A stretch of 64,000 nt of DNA, taken from assembly GCF_000143415.4 (NCBI RefSeq), contig NW_003314337.1, positions 521,802 to 585,801 of the forward strand, in the 5' to 3' direction. The position numbers were made by a program, and so were the translations under genes. The stretch comes from Selaginella moellendorffii (Eukaryota; Streptophyta; Lycopodiopsida; Selaginellales; Selaginellaceae). The notes beneath the pieces are model-generated. The model did not search any database. It was not told the DNA's origin and saw nothing but the letters and a program-made list of their open reading frames with translations. How positions within the stretch are numbered: the first letter of the stretch is position 1; each line of letters opens with the position of its first letter. Of the stretch, positions 23,108 to 35,104 are shown piece after piece.

Positions 23108-23629
23108 ATGCCGCGGCATTTGCCCTACCCGCGGCCGCATCCGGAGCTCCCAGTGAAGCTGCGCCGATGTGTCAGGCCATGGCTTGCCCACAAGAAGATT
23201 TACTACGCTACACCGGCCAACCCGCCTCCCGCCCCTCGCTCTCGCTCCACTCACCCCACCTCGGTGTTTCTCCTCTGGACCACTCTCGCCGCCAACCAAT
23301 TGCAGCCGGTAAGCCACCTCCTCCTCCTTTGTTTTTGATTTAGCGTAACGGTAGCAAGCAGCAGCAGCGGCGGCGGGGAGACAGGGCTGAGGAGGCCCTT
23401 GACAGCAGCACAGATCGGGCTTATCGGTACCCGTACGAGCTGCACAGGAATTGCATCTTACAGCGCCCGCGCAATCCATCAGCCCGGCAGCTCGAGGTTG
23501 ATCAAGTCTGGCCTGGCCTCTGATTTTTCTTCTTGTGCTTGTCATGTTTTACAGGAGGAGCTACAGGAAGAGAGCATGCCCCTGCAGCACCGCTTCTCCA
23601 ACCTTATGTCCTTGCTCAAAGCAAAGTAG
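23108..23629 (+). CDS. Small protein of unknown function, three exons
   Basis: I do not recognise this gene. A plausible model has exons 23108-23308, 23344-23496 and 23555-23629, all phase 0, giving about 142 residues. The N-terminus is basic and proline-rich (MPRHLPYPRPHPELPVKLRR), followed by PWLAHKKIYYA; the middle is arginine/glutamine-rich (RNGSKQQQRRRGDRAEE); the end (ARQLEEELQEESMPLQHRF) looks helical. It starts only about 50 bp after the RIO1 stop. The first intron (35 nt) is unusually short, so the exon model is uncertain. The basic N-terminus could target mitochondria or reflect RNA binding; neither is shown. Confidence 0.45.
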
Positions 23630-24628
23630 CCCGACTTTTTAGAGGGAAATTTTAAGTTTAATAGCGAGCGGTGGTGGGTTGAATTTGCAAAAGTTTATAA
23701 TCTAGATTGCACTAGCTCAACCTATGCACAATTGAGCATTAGTAGTATTATTCCTATTTAGTATTATTTCTTTATTCAATTCATCAATGTGTGATTCATT
23801 TAAGAGTTTTGCTAGAAGAGAAGTTGATTTATATGTATATATATATATAACATGTTTTAGATCTTGTGGTGCACATCTAGAAACATACTACGCAACCTCA
23901 ATATATACTTTACCATATGAATATATGAAATTAAATGAGTGTTCAATCACATTTGTAAGTGAAGAAAAATATCAATTGTCTTTATGATGATAATAAAGTT
24001 TACTGAAAGTTTGAAGTTTGCATCTATTGACTTTGTGAATAATAACTATTGAACTCAGTGTTTGAGTTAGAGCTATGAAGTTTTTAATTTATTAATCTAT
24101 ATGATAGAATAAAGATGAATATACTAGGAAGTGTTTATAATTTAGAAAAATACGTTAGAATATTCCAAAATATCTAAATATATTCTAGGTATATTCAATA
24201 CTTATGACTATTTTTAGATAACACAAAAAAAGTAAGCATTGAAACATAGAAAAAATGCTAATTTTACTTTGTAGTTTCCATCTAAAACAATAAAAAAAGG
24301 TTAGTTTGTCAGATGTATGCATTCGTAAAATCTATTTCTTGGCTCCAATTCTTATTGACTAGCTCTGGATTTGGAACATGAGACCCAGTCAAGCAAAAAA
24401 TCGAGGTATACTTTTATCTATAATAGATCTAGAAATGGAGACATGTGTTTTGGAGATTTTTATGTAGACTTTGGAGACTTGCCACAGTATATAAACCCCA
24501 CACTCTCGGCAGATTTATCATATCTCTTCCATTCGCTTGTTTGCTCCCTCTCATTTTCTCTTTTGCTCTTCGCACTCTTCTCGAAGTTTCTCAAGAAGAA
24601 ATAATCTCATCGACATAATCTTTCTTTG
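23630..24628. other. AT-rich intergenic region with germin pseudogene promoter
   Basis: About 1 kb, very AT-rich, with no gene-like frame. The right end (about 24475-24520) matches the promoter of the intact germin-like gene and includes TATATAAACCCC at 24488-24499, a good TATA box. Confidence 0.6.
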
Positions 24629-25081
24629 ATGGAATCCAAGAAGTTGATGCTGGTGGTGACGATCCTGAGTGCTGCGCTGCCACCACGAACGTGTTTGTGA
24701 GTGCCGCCGACCCCGACCCGCTGCAAGATTTCGAGGGATCCAGAGCTCTCAGCAATTTCGTGCTAGATGTGTTCAAGAATGGCGATGTGACCAATCGACC
24801 CAGTGGCATTCACGCAGCGATCAACACGACACTCTTCCCAGGAATCACACATATTTCTTCCTCTTTGCCTTCGCTTGATACCACAATAACTAATTTTTAC
24901 TTTCTTTTTTTTTCCAGGTCTCAAAGGGATAAGTTATGTCCACTTTAACACATGGTTCCCTGTGGAGTCAATCTCCCACGCAGCCTCGAGCTTCCGATCT
25001 CCTCACGATGATCTCTAGCGGGCCACTTCAAATTGGATTTGTGGATACAGCCGGTAGGAAATAAGATCTCTCTCTCTCTCA

Positions 25082-25152
<71 letters not shown>

Positions 25153-25169
25153 TGAGCGCGCGTGCGCGT

Positions 25170-25204
<35 letters not shown>

Positions 25205-25618
25205 TGAGATATGCTGTGATTTTCCAGGAGTACCACACATCAACCTCTTGTACCCAGGTGATATCACTATATTCGTGTGGGAACAATGCACTTTGAGATC
25301 AACGTCGGCACCAAGTCTGCATTCTACATCTCAGCTCTCAACAGCCAAAACCCAGGAACTCTGGTATACAAAAAACTTTGCAAGCTTTCTCATTATTCTC
25401 TATGTTTTTTTTACCCCATTTCTTTGTGCGTAGACAAGTGGTGGTGCTCTCTTGAAAATCCCAGACAGGTCCTCTGCAATAGCACTCAACGTAGGACTGA
25501 ACATGATATGAAAGTTCAAGGCAAATATGTTGCCATATATTCCCCGCCTCGAGTTGGCCCCGCCCACCATATGCATTCCCGACCAAGACATCACCACAAT
25601 GATTTAAGGACTTTCTGA
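24629..25618 (+). pseudogene. Broken germin-like protein gene
   Basis: A plus-strand paralogue of the intact gene at 30735-31566, with the same four-exon plan. Breaks visible: about 5 extra bases in the signal-peptide region (near 24675) shift the frame. In exon 2 a short deletion removes the second half of the metal-ligand motif, so the PHMHPRASE region is lost and the frame shifts again. Exon 4 has further indels. The second intron is swollen by TC, TG and AG microsatellites. Germin-like proteins are secreted Mn-binding cupins; this copy cannot make one. Its TATA box is intact. Confidence 0.8.
25062..25202. repeat. Compound TC/TG/AG microsatellite in an intron
   Basis: Runs of TC, then TG (about 25120-25147), then AG lie inside intron 2 of the germin pseudogene. 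The TC and AG arms are complementary and could form a hairpin. Frames read through it (SLSLSL, THTHTH, ERERER) are artefacts. Confidence 0.9.
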
Positions 25619-27878
25619 AATGAAGCTTTCTTCGTTTATTAAAAATGATGGTTTGTATCCAAAAAATCCAGCAGCAGCACGTGTACACCGCTCTGTCTCG
25701 GTGATCACTTTGCAAAGTGTGTCGAGTTTGTAGTTGAAACTCCATTTTCTGTTTTCAAAGACGTCAAACAGAGAGCAACTGTTGCAGGGGTGCTGCATGG
25801 GTTCATAGAGGCGGCCTGCAGCAGCAAGGCATCAGAACTTAAAAGCCGCAACAAAGTCAAGGATGGGTCTCTTGCCAGGTAGCGTGAAGCAATTTCCAAG
25901 CAAGCAATAAATTTTCTAAGAAACAAAGCAACAATGGTGGATGGTGGACTGAGAATCACAAATCCTATGTCCTTGAATCAAGGATTGGAAAGCAATCCAA
26001 CTTCCACAAGAATATTCCAAAAATATTCCATGGCCCATATAATATGCCTTGCCTTTTTTATGTCTGTTGTAATCAGGAAGTAAAACAAAGAAGAAGAAAG
26101 CTACATACAAAGTGGACTTACCAAACAAATCTGAGACCGCTTCAAATGCAGCGATCCCTACTAGTATTTCCAGTGATCCATCATCAAATCGTCACTCACA
26201 ACTTCATTTCCAGGGCTATAGTTTCCTTTCCCTTGAGGGGCTTGAGTGAAGCTGCTCTAAAAGGACTGTTTATACCACTTAACCCCTCACCAACAAAAAG
26301 AAACATCCAATTGCACCTTGACCACTCTAACCCTTGTAATATTCCTCCATGATGTTTCCATAGCTATTATATTGTGGCTGGCAACCTTGTTAGTTATACC
26401 AACTTTTGCAACAAAGACACATTTTGCTATACCACCAGATAAAAGTCATAACCCTTTGAGCCTAGGAGCTGATTGGTGTGGAGAACATTACTAACGCCTA
26501 TACTCAACACAACAATCATAACCTTGCTTGCTCCCACACATAGTGCACCACCCCCACATATTTTTGCAGACCAAAGATACAAAAACTAGGAGAACTACAA
26601 GCAAGAGGTAGTATAATCTGAATTACCCAAAACTCTAGCTTTATATAATTGAACTCCAACTTCGAGTATATAAATCATGAGAATCGTCAAAAGTTGTTTG
26701 TACAATCTTTTGAATTTAAATATACTCTGATACAATTAGATCTATCTACATCAGATAAAGGAAAATTTAATAAGTGCTCCCAAACTCGATTAGGCCAAAG
26801 ACAAGCACTAAACTTTGTTCTCTACAAAGGTCACCCATTGTGTCTTTCATATATAAATTACAAAGATGCCATAACATTGACCGAAATTGGTTAAGTGAAG
26901 ACAACTCTTGCAGCCCACATGCCCCAAATCCTTGTTGCTACAACTCTTTATGCCAGATTGTTATGAGACTTTACCTCTTTTTGAAAAGACTTATAGGGAA
27001 CCAAAGCCCTAAAGTTCTCTTTATCAGTTGATAATAAAAAGAGAAGGTTGTGGCTGTGGTGGAGGGAAAGTCTTGGTTGTGGACAAGTATTATAATGAGG
27101 TACAGGAAATCATTGTGGATGAGACATTCGAGCCTGATCAACATAAGACACCTATTAGTTTGGGTAAATCTCTTAACATTATTATTAATCCATGAATAAT
27201 ATAAATGGGGAAGTGTGTCTATGGTGTGTCAGAGTGCTGCACAATAATTATATAAATTTTTGGGTTGCAAAATAAAAGCATTGGTGTTTATGCCAAAAAC
27301 TTCATCTTTTGTTTTAGAATGAACTTCTGTAGATGTTGTCCATTAAAAGGCACCTGGACAAAGTGTTGCCACCAAACTCTCACCAATTGCTTATGCATCT
27401 TCCACCTCTTTGACTATTGACAAGATTGTGTGGAGTAAGTTCTTTGTTTTGTGTAAAATATGTCTAGAATATTTGCTTCCGGAATTTTCCCAGGAATACT
27501 CACACATAGAATGTTCACTTCTAAAATATTCTCTAGAATCTCGATAGTAGGAAGGTCTACTTGAAATTCAAAGACAAATAAAAGGAGTGAGCATAAAGAG
27601 AGACATTGTTTAAGAATGCTTACCCTGAGAAAAGATTTAGTCTGGAAATGAGTAAAGAATTTCTTGAGGTGAATAATTGGGATAGGAAAATAGGAAGCAA
27701 CTCTAAAAAAATGTAGTGCCAAGAAAAATAGTATTAAATGTCAACTTTGTAGCCTTTAATATGCTCATAATGATACTATATAAAATAAGGGTTGATATTG
27801 CAATATAGTTTGTGAGAAACCTTTTACTATAGCATAGTTTACAATATTTACAAGAAACACACTAACTATATATATAGC
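25619..27878. other. AT-rich intergenic DNA, no gene recognised
   Basis: About 2.2 kb with scattered short frames and no recognisable domain. Near 25665-25730 it contains blocks (AATCCAGCAGCAGCA and GGTGATCACTTTGCAAAG) that recur near 30592 and 32232-32320, so the germin neighbourhood has been duplicated with its 3' flank. Confidence 0.5.
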
Positions 27879-27888
27879 TAGTTTTATA

Positions 27889-27956
<68 letters not shown>

Positions 27957-27987
27957 CATATATATACATATATATACATATATATAC

Positions 27988-28022
<35 letters not shown>

Positions 28023-28108
28023 CATACATACATATATACATACATACATACATACATACATACATACATACATACATACATACATACATACATACATACA
28101 TACATACA

Positions 28109-28142
<34 letters not shown>

Positions 28143-28180
28143 CATACATACATATATACATACATATATATATACATACA

Positions 28181-28220
<40 letters not shown>

Positions 28221-28226
28221 CATATA
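27879..28226. repeat. Long (TA)n / (CATA)n microsatellite
   Basis: About 350 bp of TATATA and CATACATA units, with a pure CATA core at about 28018-28136. Read as protein it gives Tyr/Ile/Met/Cys-only frames in several phases, which are not genes. Confidence 0.95.
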
Positions 28227-28442
28227 CGTTTTGTGGCCGCGAAAAGGCAACAAGAACGCTGTTTGTCCATTCATGGTGCTGTTCTTTCATTCTCTCCATT
28301 TCACACTTTTTTCTGTGCCTAGGAGTTGACTCGTGCGCTCTCTTTTTCTTTCTAGGAAGGCCGCTACCGCTCCTTACATTTTTTTTAGTATGGGGGATTG
28401 ATGACTCGGTCTTTTCCTTGTGCTAGGAAATGGACGGGTAAA

Positions 28443-28600
28443 CGCTACTCCAGTTTCTTTCTTGCCTTGCACTGGCTGAGGCATGTCAGATCCGCGTAGG
28501 CATCCAGCACCTGCGCGATTGTGATCTTGTCCGGATGATCCATCTTGGAGAAGGTCTCCAGAGCGCCTTGGATGTGACCTGATCGTGCGTACCACTGCAT
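28443..28600 (-). pseudogene. Pentatricopeptide-repeat (PPR) gene fragment
   Basis: One minus-strand frame reads MQWYARSGHIQGALETFSKM then PDKITIAQVLDAYADL before a TAG. This is the PPR pattern (Y..SG....AL..F..M..PD.. T...VL.A.A.L) used by organelle RNA-binding and editing proteins. Only about 1.5 repeats are present, with no start or flanking repeats, so it is an isolated fragment. Confidence 0.5.
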
Positions 28601-28689
28601 CTCGTTTGTCCCTCGGTTGGATGATTGGCTTGGTCTTATTGACTTTCATATTTACAGCTACCCCATTGGAAAGTGAAGAACCGGTCAAG

Positions 28690-29530
28690 GGGGCCCGATG
28701 ATTGGGACTCTAGAGGTACACATCCAGTGCACACCTTTGTCTAGCACTTCGCTTTCACAGGTATGACTGGTTCATCAAGAAAAAGAATTTTAAAAGCTGG
28801 AAAAGATAACAAAAGGATGCGGTACTGAGACTTACGTTGTCTCAGGTGGGGGTGTTAAAGCCAGAAAATTAACTTCCAAGCCAGCGAACCGGCCAGCGAG
28901 CGGAAGCCTTGGGTGCTGCGACCTTTTACGAGCAGCACAAACGAGGTCAAGAGCTCCGCTCACCGTGACAAGACTTATCAGGTAAGCGTCCGTTTCTTTT
29001 CTAAGAGGAGATTTTCTCTTGATTACAGCTTCTCTTTGGCAGGCAACGGATATAAAAAAGATGTTTGCTTGCATCGACGAAAAGGGGCACTAGCATTACG
29101 TTGTAGGATCATCCTGGATCTATGCGAGACAGTTGAGCTGTTCCGGGGCTTGTTTCACGAGGCAGCATTGGGACGGTGAAAAATGCCTCTCCTAGTTTTA
29201 TTATGGGCACTGACATTCTCTTTCATTTGGCTCTCAGAGGTGGTACACATATCCGGAACTCCAGCCTCGAAAAGCTTTCTGGTAATCTGTGCCTGTCCCC
29301 TCTCTGTTTTTCTACTCAGTGATTCTCTTCTTTCTTTGCTAATGTGATGTTTACACTATACAGATATCCGACCTTTAAAGCGGGACCATCTCGCCGTGCG
29401 CGTACAGTGTGTCAACATTCTGGGATGACATGGCGACACTCCCACCAAAGCTTTCGAGCGAGTTGCCGGACGTGAGTTTAGCAGCGGGAGGCGAGCATGT
29501 TGTCATCTTCCAGTGGTATGGAGACATCTC
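28690..29530 (+). pseudogene. Degraded exons, possibly from an RPA-large-subunit-like gene
   Basis: Two exon-like stretches remain. About 29041-29090 follows a good 3' splice site (TTTGGCAG) and reads ATDIKKMFACIDEKGH. About 29400-29515 reads YSVSTFWDDMATLPPKLSSE and then an LPDVSLAAGGEHVVIF segment. The second recalls the OB-fold 'VTLWG..A' strand of replication protein A. Stops separate the pieces. Identification is weak. Confidence 0.28.
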
Positions 29531-29939
29531 TTTTTCTTTTGCCGATTTGCAGTGGCCTCTCCGTGTATAAAAATCCGTCCCTGTGCTTGTTTTTGCAGCA
29601 GCCAAGGATTGCAGGTTTCGGTGGTGCTGGTTCCAATTCAGGTCGCGGCTGCGTTCCCTGTTGCTGGGCTCTGAATTGAAATCAGCGCCCTTGAAACTTT
29701 GCGATCCACACGGGGAAAATCCATCGGTGCTATTTTCTCTCGATGTCTTTGGTGAGGTCTTTGTTTCCTCATGGTGTGGGAGACTAATAAGTTTTTGGCT
29801 CCTTTGGCAGCACTGGAACAAATACGTTACAACGCGTGAGGCAAGACGTTCGTCGTGGATCAATCAGGTACTAGGTTTTTTTATTTGGCGCTCAAAGCGT
29901 TAACTATAGTGGCAAAAAGTACTATGTTTACATCTTTTA

Positions 29940-30190
29940 CAAGCAGTGTTAGCTGGCCTGAAATCTTCGCTCCTAATAGTTGCATGGCTTCACAACCTTG
30001 TCCCGGGAACGCACACAACACAAAAACTATTAAGAAAAAAGAATAACGTAAATAATTTCAGCAAAAAGGTCCTGGCGATGTTGTTTTGTTTACCTGGGTT
30101 TTGGCTGTTGAGAGCCGAGGCTCAAAATGTATCGTTCCTCACGGGAGAACCGTGAGATCGCCTGGGTACAAGAGGTTGATGCGTGGTACT
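29940..30190 (-). pseudogene. Partial third germin-like copy (exon 3-4 fragments)
   Basis: On the minus strand, 30090-30190 matches parts of exon 3 of the intact germin gene (around 30960-31095) with the centre deleted. About 29945-30030 recalls exon 4, including a CCGGGAACGCACAC block. It lies just downstream of the intact gene in the same orientation, so it looks like the remains of a tandem duplication. Confidence 0.6.
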
Positions 30191-30261
30191 TCTAATGATC
30201 TCTACGAGATCGAGATCGAGATCAAGATGGAGAGATCGGTCTTATTTCCTCCATTATTTCC

Positions 30262-30440
30262 TGGAAGAACTTTCTCCGTGTATTGATGGTACATATACAT
30301 GGAACTACTGCCACGTCATCTTACCTCTAACAAGCTTGATCATCACCGAAGCATGACTTAATGGAGCACGTGGCAGTAGTTCCATGTATATGTACTATCC
30401 ATATATAGTTGAATACACGGAGAAAGTTCTTCCTCGGCAT
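30262..30440. repeat. Fold-back (MITE-like) element
   Basis: Two arms of about 55-70 bp are inverted copies. The left (30262-30318) runs from GGAAGAACTTTCTCCGTGTA to ACTGCCACGT; the right (30367-30440) is its complement, with a 10-15-bp insertion. The loop is about 50 bp. It could be a MITE or a hairpin-RNA source; no target duplication was identified. Confidence 0.65.
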
Positions 30441-30734
30441 CTCTCCGCTGCTAACACTACTCTCATCCACAGCACTCCCTCTACCTAGTGGTTTTTGAAA
30501 TAGAAACCACTTGATCAACCGCTTGATCAAGCTACCCAAGCAATTCACTGCAATGAAATCAGTAGGTAGAGTGTAAATCATCCAGAAAATCCAGCAGCAG
30601 CACGAGACTTGGACACGACCATTCTCTTGCTTCGAAACAAAGTCGGCCTTTAAATATAAGTGTTCCCATCGAAAAGCCAAACCAAGTGAAGGATGGATCA
30701 CTTTAGTTACAGTGGACAATGTAAACAAAAGACC

Positions 30735-31566
30735 TTAAATCTTGGTGGTGATGTTTTGGCCGGGAACGCACACGGCAGGCGGGGCCAACTTGAGTCGGAA
30801 GGAATATAGCAGCATATTAGCTTTGAGCTTCTGGATCATGTCCAGCCCTACGTTGAGCGCAGTTGCAACGGACCTGTCCGGGATCATCAAGAGAGCACCA
30901 CCACTTTTCTACACACACACATCAGAAAAACGTGAAGAGAAAAGCTTTGTTTACCAGAGTTCCTGGGTTTTGGCTGTTGAGAGCTGAAATGTAAAACGCA
31001 GGCTTGGTCCCGACATTGATCTCAAAGTGCATCATTCCCCGTGGGAATATCGTGATATCGCCCGGGTTCAAGAGGTTGATGCGTGGTACTCCTGGAAAAT
31101 CACCCCATATGTTCTTTATAAGATCGAGAGAGAGCTTATTTTGCTACCAGCTGTATCCACGAATCCAACTTGAAGTGGCCCGCCAGAGATCATGGTGAGG
31201 AGCTCGGAAGCTCGAGGGTGCATGTGTGGGAGATTGACTCCACAGGGAACCGAGTTAAAGTGTACATAAGTTATCCCTTGAGACCTGCAAAGAAAACCAA
31301 GGAAAACCTCGATTGGGATCTCCAAAGGCAAAGAGTTAAGAAAAGTACGTGATTCCTGGGAACAGTGTCGTGTTGATCGCTGCGCGAACGCCACCAGGTC
31401 CATTGCTCACGACCCCATTCTTGAACACATCTCGCAGCACGAAATTGCTAAGATCTTCCGACCCCTCGAAATCTCGCAGCGGGTCGGGGTCGGCAGCGCT
31501 CACAAACACATTCACGGCGGCAGCGCCCAGGATCATTACCACCAGCATCGACTTCTTGGACTCCAT
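30735..31566 (-). CDS. Germin-like protein (secreted Mn-binding cupin)
   Basis: Four exons, 31566-31349, 31284-31148, 31091-30955 and 30908-30735, join in frame to 221 residues, normal for the family. The start MESKKSMLVVMILGAAAVNV is a signal peptide; the mature N-terminus reads ADPDPLRDFEG, as in germins. Cupin motif 1 is GVNLPHMHPRASE, giving two His and one Glu ligand. Motif 2 holds the fourth ligand in RGMMHFEINVG. Family members act in the cell wall as oxalate oxidase, superoxide dismutase or receptors; the activity here is unknown. The paired N-terminal cysteines of classical germins are not seen. The coding frame is intact, but the promoter has lost the 11 bp that carry the TATA box in the broken sister copy. 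Confidence 0.87.
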
Positions 31567-34500
31567 CGCTCGAGATCTAGCCAAAGGAAGATTATCTCGT
31601 CTCCTTGTTCTTCAGAAACTTTGATTCAGGAAGAGAACGAGACGGGGCGAACGATGATAAATCTGCCAAGAGTGTACTGTGGCAAGTCTCAAAGTCAGAG
31701 ATTAAAAACTCGCCAAGCTGGTTACGTTTCTAAATCTTTTCTTTACGAAAAAAATTAAGGTAAACTATTTTGACCTGAAAAAACATGACGTAGAGTTTTT
31801 GGTACATTCACACTTGTGAGATACGGGAAATATTTTCTCCATTTTTTGTTCGCTCAATGTGCTATGTCTGTCATAATCTATAACTAGTGGAAGAATTATC
31901 GCAAAAGAAAAAGAGAGAAGAAGAAAGCTACGCAAGAATCGGGCGACGTTACTGTTTAAATCAGTGAAACTTAGTCAATCTCAGCTTAGCATCGCCAGCG
32001 ATGCGTCTTTCTTGGAAAATCCAATGACACATCACTCCACGACGTCGGACTTTGGAGAGCGCATCCGCCACACACAAACAATGATTCTTAAAGTGGCCTT
32101 CCCTTTCGAATATTCTTGTAACGAGTTTTGCAATGGTTTTAGCTCGTACCAGCGAATTGCTTGGAGACTTGTGCTGCCGGGTGGATAGAGGAGCTTGATC
32201 AGGTCACGCAACAGACTGGTTTCTATCGAGAAAATCCAGCAGCAGCTTTCGACTTGGTACTCTGAAAGTCGATACAAGCATTCTCTGTTTCCTTTTCTTT
32301 CTTTAAATCCAGGTGATCACTTTGCAAAGTGTGTCGAGTTCGTGCATCATTTAGCTTAGTTGGAGGGAAGCGATTCCATTTTCTACTCCCAGCTAGTTTT
32401 GGAGCTTACAAGAGGAAACGAGCGAGAAAACTGTTGTATAGGGTTCACTGGAAAAGGATCTCCGTGAACACCGTTGGAGAATTTGATTTTCTCTTTCCAG
32501 CCATCTACGGTCGTAGAACACTGGGAAGTCTCCGTGAAGGTTTTGCTCTAAAGTGGAAGCAACTCAGGTAATATATAGTAAGTCTCGAAAATATTGTTGG
32601 TGGTGATTGTGAGTCACCATCACCACCATTAATGAAGGCGAAGAATGGCGGACCATGGGGGAGTTATGTAAGGTTTAGTCCAATGCTCCTCAGTCGGACA
32701 CACGTGATTGTGTACGATTACAGATTGCAAGCTGGCCTAAATTTTCTACTTGCAGTCGTTATGAATGATTTCATGTATCTAATCGGTGTCATACGGGGAA
32801 ATTTTTAATGTGGATGGAAGTCACGAATGAAGGAATGCAAAGAATGCCAATAGCAAGAGCTAAAGCCATTGTATAGAATGGATGAAGAACAGCCATGGCT
32901 CAGATACTATTCACACTTGTAATACTTCTCCAAGACTGGGGGCCCATGCTCCCCCAAGAACACGTGAGGCGAGTGAGATCACCTGAATACTTTTTCTTTT
33001 TGTCTCTATGAATAGTACTTGAGCCATGGCTTGATCAATTACACATGGAGAAAGAGGAAAAAGGCAAGCTCAGAAGTTCAAGTTTGGGAACACAAATTTG
33101 AGAGGTTCAAGGTTAAAACTGTATTCCTAACCTTGATGTGAGCAGCAGTGACTATAAAAGTAAGATCTAGAATGTTTTTAGACTTATCCCTAATACAAAA
33201 TACATTGCAATACACCATCATTCTGCCTATTTCTTTGGCTCTTCACAGCAATGTCTTACTTACCCACCACCTTCAAGGGATCAAAAGCATAGGACTAGTG
33301 CCTTCATGCACGTGTTCATAGTCTTTATTTGGTTTGGCACAAGTAGGTAAGTGCACTCTTCTTATAATGTAGTTTTAGATTTAGGGACTAGATTAGATTT
33401 GAAACTTCTAGGAAGATCTCGTGTGGACATTTTCCTCCCAGTTTAGAGAGTCCAGAAGTTTTCAACACAACAATGTGACAATTTTACAAGGTGCTGACAG
33501 GTACAATTGGATGCTATTTTTGTGGTGAGGCATCTTGTTTTAAATCTTAAAGCCCAACTAAGAATCCAAGTACTTTTCATAACAAATTTGATTCTCAAAT
33601 TTCAAGATTATGTTTGACTAAATCAGATTGTAGCAGATGGAGGAAGCCAGATGTGGCTGTATATGGCTAAAGCTTTAGGTAATTCAATTAACAAATATGA
33701 AGGTGTACTTCAAGGCTAGCCTATGTGCACTTCCATTCATCATGGTTGTCATTGCATTTGCTGCCAAAAGTGTAGGAGTAGTTACCATTGTTCTTAGCTT
33801 TACCAGGTTTGTTGGACTCTAGTACCAAACTTTAGTACTAGTAGTTGGAGGTTATAAGATTGATTTTGATGAAAGTTCTATTAAATTTTCATATTACCAA
33901 ATTATACAGGTGAAATCAAGACTGAAAATTATATGCTATGGGTAGCATTTCTAGTACCAGCTTTGTTATAAATTGTCCAAGAAATTTGTGATATGTGATA
34001 TTACATAAAGTTGTTAGCCACTCTAATCCAATATATACATTTGCATATATTACCATGAGGAAATTGTAAATTAAATAAATTTTACAAAAATAATTCTAAA
34101 TTGATATTTCATATTTCTTTATTAAAACTTTATTACACCACTCATATTCCGCCACCACCACCTTCTCTAGAGGTCATTAATAATGAATAGGAGTTTGATA
34201 CTTAATTTAAAGTATTAATGTCATAAAATTTAGGTATTTTCTAAGTGATTGTATTTGGATGCCTACTTTTTATCTTACTCATGCTTCTAAGTTTGCCATC
34301 TCTCTATATTTACTAAATAGTATATTCATTACTAGTGTTTAAAACACTAAACTTTTGCTCATAGGATTTGAACTCAAGACATGTTATGCACATGTCATTA
34401 GAAAAGTTTTGTAAGAATGTAAAAGTATTTTCAAATTACTATATATAGAGAATTATTTTGTTATATGAGCTTTAACAAGTTATTCATTTTTTATAAGAAT

Positions 34501-34699
34501 TGAATGTAGCATACAACAAATCTCAATATGTTATAAATTAAGTACCAACAATGTATATATATATATATAAAGAGTTTCAACCATTTATGAAAAAGTTAAT
34601 AACTTATTCAGTCTACAGTTTTTTATCAAATATTAAATCAATTAAAATTATTATAAAGTTAAAATAAAAGCATTTTACTGAATTAGATGTATTATTAAC
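31567..34699. other. AT-rich region without genes
   Basis: About 3.1 kb. It contains the promoter of the intact germin gene (31567-31750), duplicated flank blocks near 32232-32380, and a possible fold-back at 32892-33029 whose ends are near-complementary (CCATGGCTCA ... TGAGCCATGG, arms about 22 bp). The rest is low-complexity AT-rich DNA with no recognisable coding frame. Confidence 0.5.
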
Positions 34700-34874
34700 T
34701 GTGAAGCCAAGTGTACGGCTACGATGCCATATACTAATATTAGCATAATGAGATTTTGGTAGCCGTCGAATTGGTTTCAATCCGGACCACTCGCTCCTAT
34801 ATATAAACTAGGGTTTTTGGGTTAATTGATATGCACATTTTCTGTATTCCCTTTCCATATTCCAAACACTCACA
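34700..34874 (+). mobile_element. Short LTR of a Ty3/gypsy element (5')
   Basis: Starts TGTGAAGCCAAG and ends CACTCACA, so it has TG...CA ends, with a TATA-like ATATATAAA at about 34799. The same sequence lies inverted near 3417-3570. A leader of about 230 bp follows before the gag start. No clear initiator-Met primer site is seen after it, so the 3' boundary is inferred from the second copy. Confidence 0.55.
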
Positions 34875-35104
34875 TTGGTGGAGATAAGGGGCACTTTTGA
34901 TTGTCCCTAAGGAATGCTTGAATTTCGTATTTTGGTTTAGATTTAGCTTTTGTATCGTCTAGATTTAGCTTTTTCCATTTCCTTTCTTTTGTTTTTCCCT
35001 TTTAGGATTTTGGTTTAAATCTAGCTTTGTGGATTGTCTAGATTTACCATTTCCTTCTAGTTTTTTGTCATTTCTCTTCTTTTACTTTTTCTTTTTTGTT
35101 TATC

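Noticed and set aside
26649-27031. Two overlapping frames of about 80 residues in AT-rich DNA
   Set aside because: No domain, no splice context and composition like the surrounding non-coding DNA.
27765-28299. Tyr/Ile/Met/Cys-only frames of up to 169 residues
   Set aside because: Produced by the (TA)n/(CATA)n microsatellite; overlapping equivalents exist in all three minus-strand phases.
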